DNA from: Ectocarpus siliculosus | Lineage: Eukaryota > Sar > Phaeophyceae > Ectocarpales > Ectocarpaceae | Length of the DNA: 21,532 nt | Reading direction: 5' to 3' | Assembly: GCA_000310025.1 (NCBI GenBank) | Contig: FN648915.1 | Span: 1 to 21,532, forward strand | In this document: in pieces, positions 18,360 through 21,532 of the stretch | Layout of the letters: every line of letters starts with the position of its first letter | Numbering within the stretch: position 1 is the first letter of the stretch | Program-made: the position numbers and the translations under genes | The notes under the pieces: model-generated | The model's input: only the letters and a program-made list of their open reading frames with translations | Databases searched by the model: none | What the model was told of the DNA's origin: nothing

Positions 18360-18430
18360 GGATATTGTTGGAATTCGCTGGGCGACGTACCAGCTGGGGC
18401 GTTCAACGGACTGGCGGCTCTCCAAACCTT
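18360..18430 (+). pseudogene. LRR exon E6, one base short (71 bp)
   Basis: 71 bp lie between acceptor CGCTAG and donor GTGAGT. Read back from the donor in the family phase, it encodes WNSLGDVPAGAFNGLAALQT plus the split Leu (TT|G), a strong LRR with N5, L7, V10, F15, G17, L18, L21 and L24. With the only available AG, the reading phase at the 5' end is off by one, which implies loss of a base in the first four codons. It belongs with E2 and E4 by sequence. Either it is a pseudo-exon or the intron phase was changed by the deletion; in the first case it adds a frameshift to any transcript. Confidence 0.6.
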
Positions 18431-18800
18431 GTGAGTGACCATGCAAGGCCTACCTGCATGTCGTGTAGCTCTAGCGCTAGCTATCCGTATCCCTTAGCCG
18501 TTTCACCTATGAGCAGCGGCAATCCTGAAATGAGGGTGTGTATCACATGGCAATCCGTTGATTGGTGCTTGATTGAAGACTGGCGAAAACGTTCGCTTCC
18601 GATATTGTACTCGTTTCCACCCTTGCGAAGTATTTGGTTCTACGCCCGAAGGCGTCCAAAGCAAAAATATCTTTTCCCCCCGGCCTGCCCGCCTCCCTAC
18701 TGGGTTGGGTCGAGGTCCGTAAGCGGGAGTAGGCCTCGAAATACCACGCATCCAACACGGATATTCAGTCCCTACTACTGTTCCGAAGGGAATCCTGACT
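18431..18800. other. Sequence between E6 and the retrotransposon
   Basis: Begins with donor GTGAGT. No further exon or repeat was recognised. The 5' edge of the retrotransposon is not sharply defined and could lie in this stretch. Confidence 0.4.
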
Positions 18801-19090
18801 TTGGTGGCCGGGAACTACGGCTGTCGTGAGACCGGGGTAGCTCCTGACCTTACCAACTCGGGTAGCTGCAACGTGGGACTGATCCAGATGCCCCGGCTTG
18901 GATACCGGGGCCATGCAGCGGCAGAGAGCACGGTGAATACTGTGGGGGTAAGCACCAGAGAGGGGAAACGAACGAGTCCAGAGCTGGAGGGCCGCACCGC
19001 TCCGGGACGAGAAGACAACTCTGTGGGACAAATAGCAGGCACCGGAGTAACTCTTACGTTAGCCCGAGAGCCCGCAACAAAATTGAAGAA

Positions 19091-19374
19091 ATGCAACAAA
19101 AGAGGGCGCGAAGGAGGAAAAGGAGGGGACGGGCGAAGCGAAGGCTGACTAAGAGAGCAGCACGCGCCGCCCGAGGCAGACAGCAGGGTCGACGTCTTGG
19201 GGTAGCAAACTGGAATGCGTGGACCCTGGCTAAAAACGGGGAAATGTGTACGGGGGAACCTACCGTATCTTGCACGAGGCAAGGAAGCAAAACATATCGG
19301 TGATAGGCATGGCGGAGACACGGAGGAAAGGGCACACGGAATTCGCAGCGACGGGTTTCGGAGTGTTCTGTTTT
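19091..19374 (+). pseudogene. LINE ORF2 N-terminus: endonuclease fragment
   Basis: A very basic leader (an Arg/Lys/Ala-rich run from ATG 19091) leads into RRLGVANWNAWTL, the opening beta-strand and Asn motif of APE-type endonucleases. After about 19238 the homologous frame moves by one, continuing as HEARKQNISVIGMAETRR and then KGHTEFAATGFGVF, which carries the conserved Glu-bearing ET(R/H) motif. The domain then stops after about 75 residues. A full domain is about 220-240 residues, so the catalytic Asp/His motifs are missing. Activity is ruled out by the truncation and the frameshift. Confidence 0.75.
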
Positions 19375-19387
19375 GACTCTAGGCGAC

Positions 19388-20179
19388 CTCTCCCGGGAGA
19401 TCAATTACCGGAGCAGAACAACGTGGGCGTGCGTCAGGAGATATGATCGGGAGCTCTTCGACAGGCCGAGAAAACCGTTCCGACTCGAGACTCGCCTGCT
19501 CCAGGCCGAGGCGATGAAGGCACTACTATACGGCCGCATGACGTGGGCCCCACGTCGCGAACACTACCGGCTGTTGCCGTCGATATATCACCGGCTTCTC
19601 TTGCGAGTTATCGGTTACCAACGCAACAAGGGCACCTGCCGGCAGCTTTCCTACGCCCAGACCCTGAAGAGGGTAGGTGCCAGAGCGTGGAAGCCATTGT
19701 TTCGGGGACGGCGCCCGCTGTTGGTGGGTGTAACCAGACAGACACGCGTTGATGCTTGGCGAACTGGTGGGAGGGGAGGGCCCAGGCAGGGGGAAACCGG
19801 AGCAAAACTGGCAGATATACCTGAAGGACGACCTCAAATTGTTCGAGGCAGAACAAGGATCTACGGACACCGAGACATGTGTCTTCGGAGTCACAACTTA
19901 GATGGAAGCAGCGAAGATGGAGCGGGGTGTACCGTGGCATACGGGTTCACTGCAGGGAGCTGAGAGGTTCATGGCCTCCTGACACAAGAAGGAAGAGGAG
20001 GCTAGTCAACAACGAGCGCTCAAATGAAACAACAAGCCCGGCAACAGCACGGACAGGTCAACACCCAATGGGACGGGAGGGGTGCAGCAGACGGACGAGA
20101 CGGCGAGGGAAGACAGAAAACGAGAAGAGGCGGACCGAGTGGCGCGACATTGCTGTGCCGGATTGAACCCCTTGATTGA
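19388..20179 (+). pseudogene. LINE ORF2 C-terminal region, frameshifted
   Basis: Starts abruptly at REINYRSRTTWACVRRYD and continues ELFDRP, then RLETRLLQAEAMKALLYG and RLLLRVIGYQ, the typical post-RT region of RTE/Jockey-like LINEs in which the template-derived chain passes a Trp/Arg-rich thumb. At about 19676 the homologous frame shifts (CQSVEAIV). From 19761 it is in a third frame (ELVGGEGPGRGKPEQNWQIY, then LKDDLKLFEAEQGSTDTET) up to a stop near 19900. Further fragments (LRWKQRRW, YRGIR and a Lys/Arg/Glu-rich tail ending near 20179) lie in yet other frames. Several indels and stops make it non-functional. Confidence 0.7.
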
Positions 20180-20409
20180 TGGACTAACCCCGCCCCTGTC
20201 ACTACACCATTGCATCAACCCCCCAGCAGTAGTTACATGCCTTTGCTGTCTCGAGCGACGCGTTTTGTATTGGCTTGTGTTGTTTTGTTTGTGTGCCGCT
20301 ACGGTAGTGGTTCTGGCGTCTGTCATCGTGTCTCTGTTTCTCCCTCTTCCTTCTGCTGTTTTTGTTGTTGTTTTTTGCTTGTTAAATATTGTTTCAGTCT
20401 ATTGTTACC

Positions 20410-20860
20410 TTGCATAGAGGGTAGAGGCGAACGGAGGGTCCCAGACTATCTGTCGTTGATTTCTATTGGCTTGCGGACCCTTCGGGTCCATCTAATTTTC
20501 GTACCTTTTCGGGGTAACTTCGCTTGTGACCACGGGAATCGTCCGCGTCAAGTGCTTGCCTAGTACGGACAGAAGAAGGTACTGAGTAGAGAGAACGGGA
20601 CGGTTTTTAATACGAAGTCGGAAACAGTAACAGCAGGTGATTTGTGATGATTGCGATGTGGAAGGGGTTTGCCCTTAAGAAAGTGCTGTTTCGAAAAAAA
20701 ACTGTTTCAGCTCGTGGCGGTGTGCTTGCGGTAGAGGACCCTCAGTTATGCGGTATGCGGAGTGTCGGGAAGTCCTACTTAGTGGGGGCACAGGCTGTGT
20801 CGTGCGTTGCATACTTGAGTACTCCAGACTCGGGTCACGTCACACAGAACAGGACTAGGA
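20410..20860. other. No recognisable exon
   Basis: Mixed sequence downstream of the LINE tail. Short frames without domains. It may be intron sequence of an LRR gene interrupted by the LINE. Confidence 0.4.
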
Positions 20861-20861
20861 C

Positions 20862-20938
20862 CTAACTCAACTCCAATCAACTTAGTGAGGCAGTGCATGT
20901 CCCTGCCCCGAACAAACAAGGCTTTCACTCAACGAATT
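20862..20938 (+). pseudogene. LRR exon remnant E7
   Basis: The start reads LNSNQLSE (L2, N5, L7), the textbook opening of a 24-residue LRR. After a 9-base interruption it continues VPAPNKQGF then HSTN, which lines up with V10-P11-A12 and G17 but lacks F15, L18 and L21. The codon before L2 is a stop (TAA where TAC is expected), no AG sits at the expected acceptor position, and the donor would be the poor GTGTGT. A decayed copy is the best reading; chance similarity is possible. Confidence 0.35.
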
Positions 20939-21009
20939 GGTGTGTAAATCTCCCGGCCAGCGACGTCCAGCGTCACAGAATCCGTTTCTCTTCCTCGTCC
21001 ATACGACAG

Positions 21010-21081
21010 GAGCTTAGGGGGCGCTGGTGTCACGACGCTGGAGGCTGGTACGTTTTCAGGGCTCCAGGCCCTCGTCGAACT
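21010..21081 (+). CDS. Single-LRR exon E8 (72 bp)
   Basis: The cleanest LRR exon in the window. A pyrimidine-rich tract (TTTCTCTTCCTCGTCC) and ACGACAG acceptor precede 72 bp, followed by donor GTGAGT. It encodes SLGGAGVTTLEA then GTFSGLQALVEL, with one leading base and the final Leu split CT|G. Every structural position is filled (L2, V7, L10, F15, G17, L18, L21, L24). The length, phase and splice signals equal those of E1 and E4, so these exons could be joined in any order without breaking the frame. The gene it belongs to probably extends past the right edge. Confidence 0.8.
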
Positions 21082-21381
21082 GTGAGTAGGCTGACGTCTC
21101 GATTCGTTTTTGTCGGTCTCAAGACTGCTCGACTTGCCCGTCGCTGCGTGTCGCTGCACATAGGCATCTGGGACAGGTGGTTGTCATTGGAGGCGGTTTA
21201 TCTGGCCTGGCAGCAAGATGGTAGACTTGACGAGCTTCGTGTAGAGGACGATGCAAGCTGTGAAGATAGATACTTCGTGACCCATAACGGAGGCCCCGCT
21301 GGAGTCGAGCAGGTGATTTTTCGGTACGAACCACCGGACGACGCTTTGCCCTGCCCGTGCCGGTCTCCACCCCGAACAGAG
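21082..21381 (+). other. Probable intron between E8 and E9
   Basis: 300 bp starting GTGAGT. Inside it, 21177-21236 after GGGACAG reads WLSLEAVYLAW then GRLDEL, faintly LRR-like but 12 bases short and without a donor, so it is not called. Confidence 0.4.
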
Positions 21382-21453
21382 GTTTGGGTGGCCAGGACGC
21401 GATTCTTACCCTGCCAGCTGTAAAAAATTCGTCTCTCGGGGCTCTTGAATTTT
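21382..21453 (+). pseudogene. LRR exon remnant E9 (72 bp, shifted phase)
   Basis: Exactly 72 bp between AACAGAG and donor GTGAGT. The family phase gives no LRR and hits a stop. One base over, the sequence reads LGGQDAILTLPAV, then SSLGALEF. This keeps I7, L10, P11-A12, L18 and L21 but replaces the G-x-F core (13-15) by VKN within an A-run. Length and splice sites match the series, the phase does not, so I take it as a decaying exon with compensating indels. It may instead be a divergent phase-1 exon. Confidence 0.4.
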
Positions 21454-21532
21454 GTGAGTGGCTGTCTGCGTTGAGATTCCGGCGCAAACGAGTCTCAGGA
21501 TCGACGGAACGTTGGTTGCCGACGAAGATTTT

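Larger units (their letters stand above)
18800..20410 (+). mobile_element. Non-LTR retrotransposon (LINE), internally deleted and frameshifted
   Basis: A plus-strand LINE remnant. It retains a 5' segment with a 115-codon frame (18801-19148), the start of an apurinic-endonuclease-type domain, and then, without any reverse transcriptase between, the C-terminal region that follows the RT domain in this family. An RT with its YADD-type box is absent, so at least 2 kb has probably been lost by deletion near 19375-19400. After the last recognisable coding stretch (about 20179) comes a T-rich 3' untranslated-like tail to roughly 20410. No target-site duplication or poly-A tail was identified, so both ends are approximate. 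The element is non-autonomous and dead. It separates LRR exon E6 from E7/E8. Confidence 0.8.

Noticed and set aside
21177-21236. Possible 60-bp LRR exon after GGGACAG (WLSLEAVYLAW, GRLDEL)
   Set aside because: No GT donor at the end and four residues missing, so it is only mentioned with the remnants.
13100-21532. LRR exons on the minus strand
   Set aside because: I inspected complementary donor words (ACTCAC, CTTAC) and found none followed by an LRR-encoding segment of about 72 bp.

Overview
The window reads as nuclear DNA of a large, repeat-rich eukaryote. The likeliest source is a brown alga (Phaeophyceae, Ectocarpus- or kelp-like). There is no operon, no dense gene packing and no bacterial-type gene. 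The pointers are: (i) short exons of exactly 72 bp, each encoding one 24-residue leucine-rich repeat (LRR) between consensus AG and GT(A/G)AG(T/G) splice sites, in the same phase each time, an architecture described for the ROCO LRR-GTPases of Ectocarpus; (ii) a degenerate non-LTR retrotransposon; and (iii) abundant CT and GTT microsatellites, minisatellites and satellite-like arrays. The taxon assignment is inference, because no rRNA or housekeeping gene is present.

Layout. 1-3.05 kb is pyrimidine-rich DNA with CT tracts and no convincing gene. 3.06-6.25 kb is a patchwork of small repeats: a 26-bp minisatellite between inverted-repeat arms, two clusters of a TTACCGCC motif, a (GTT)36 microsatellite and a 60-bp minisatellite. 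6.26-8.24 kb is mostly featureless. 8.24-8.9 kb holds a minus-strand reading frame with a 57-bp (19-residue) repeat that carries a frameshift, probably a decaying exon. 8.87-11.55 kb is a diverged tandem array of ~470-bp units. 12.06-12.66 kb is a second, smaller array. 14.83-16.35 kb contains two blocks made almost wholly of CATG-centred palindromic words spaced 10 or 12 bp apart.

From 13.27 kb to the right edge, plus-strand LRR exons are scattered: near-intact ones at 13271, 17659 and 21010, one with a damaged acceptor at 17083, ones with length or frame defects at 14243, 17966 and 18360, and probable remnants at 20862 and 21382. A non-LTR retrotransposon copy (about 18.8-20.4 kb) lies inside this cluster. 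It has lost most of its endonuclease and reverse transcriptase and keeps only both ends of its second ORF.

How the parts fit. No GTPase, COR, NB-ARC, kinase or membrane exon is visible, so the LRR exons form either part of a long gene whose other domains lie outside the window or an orphan exon reservoir. Intact and broken single-LRR exons sit side by side among mobile and tandem repeats. This is what exon birth-and-death or exon shuffling of immune-receptor-type repeats would look like. Most long open frames elsewhere are repeat translations or chance frames and were not called.
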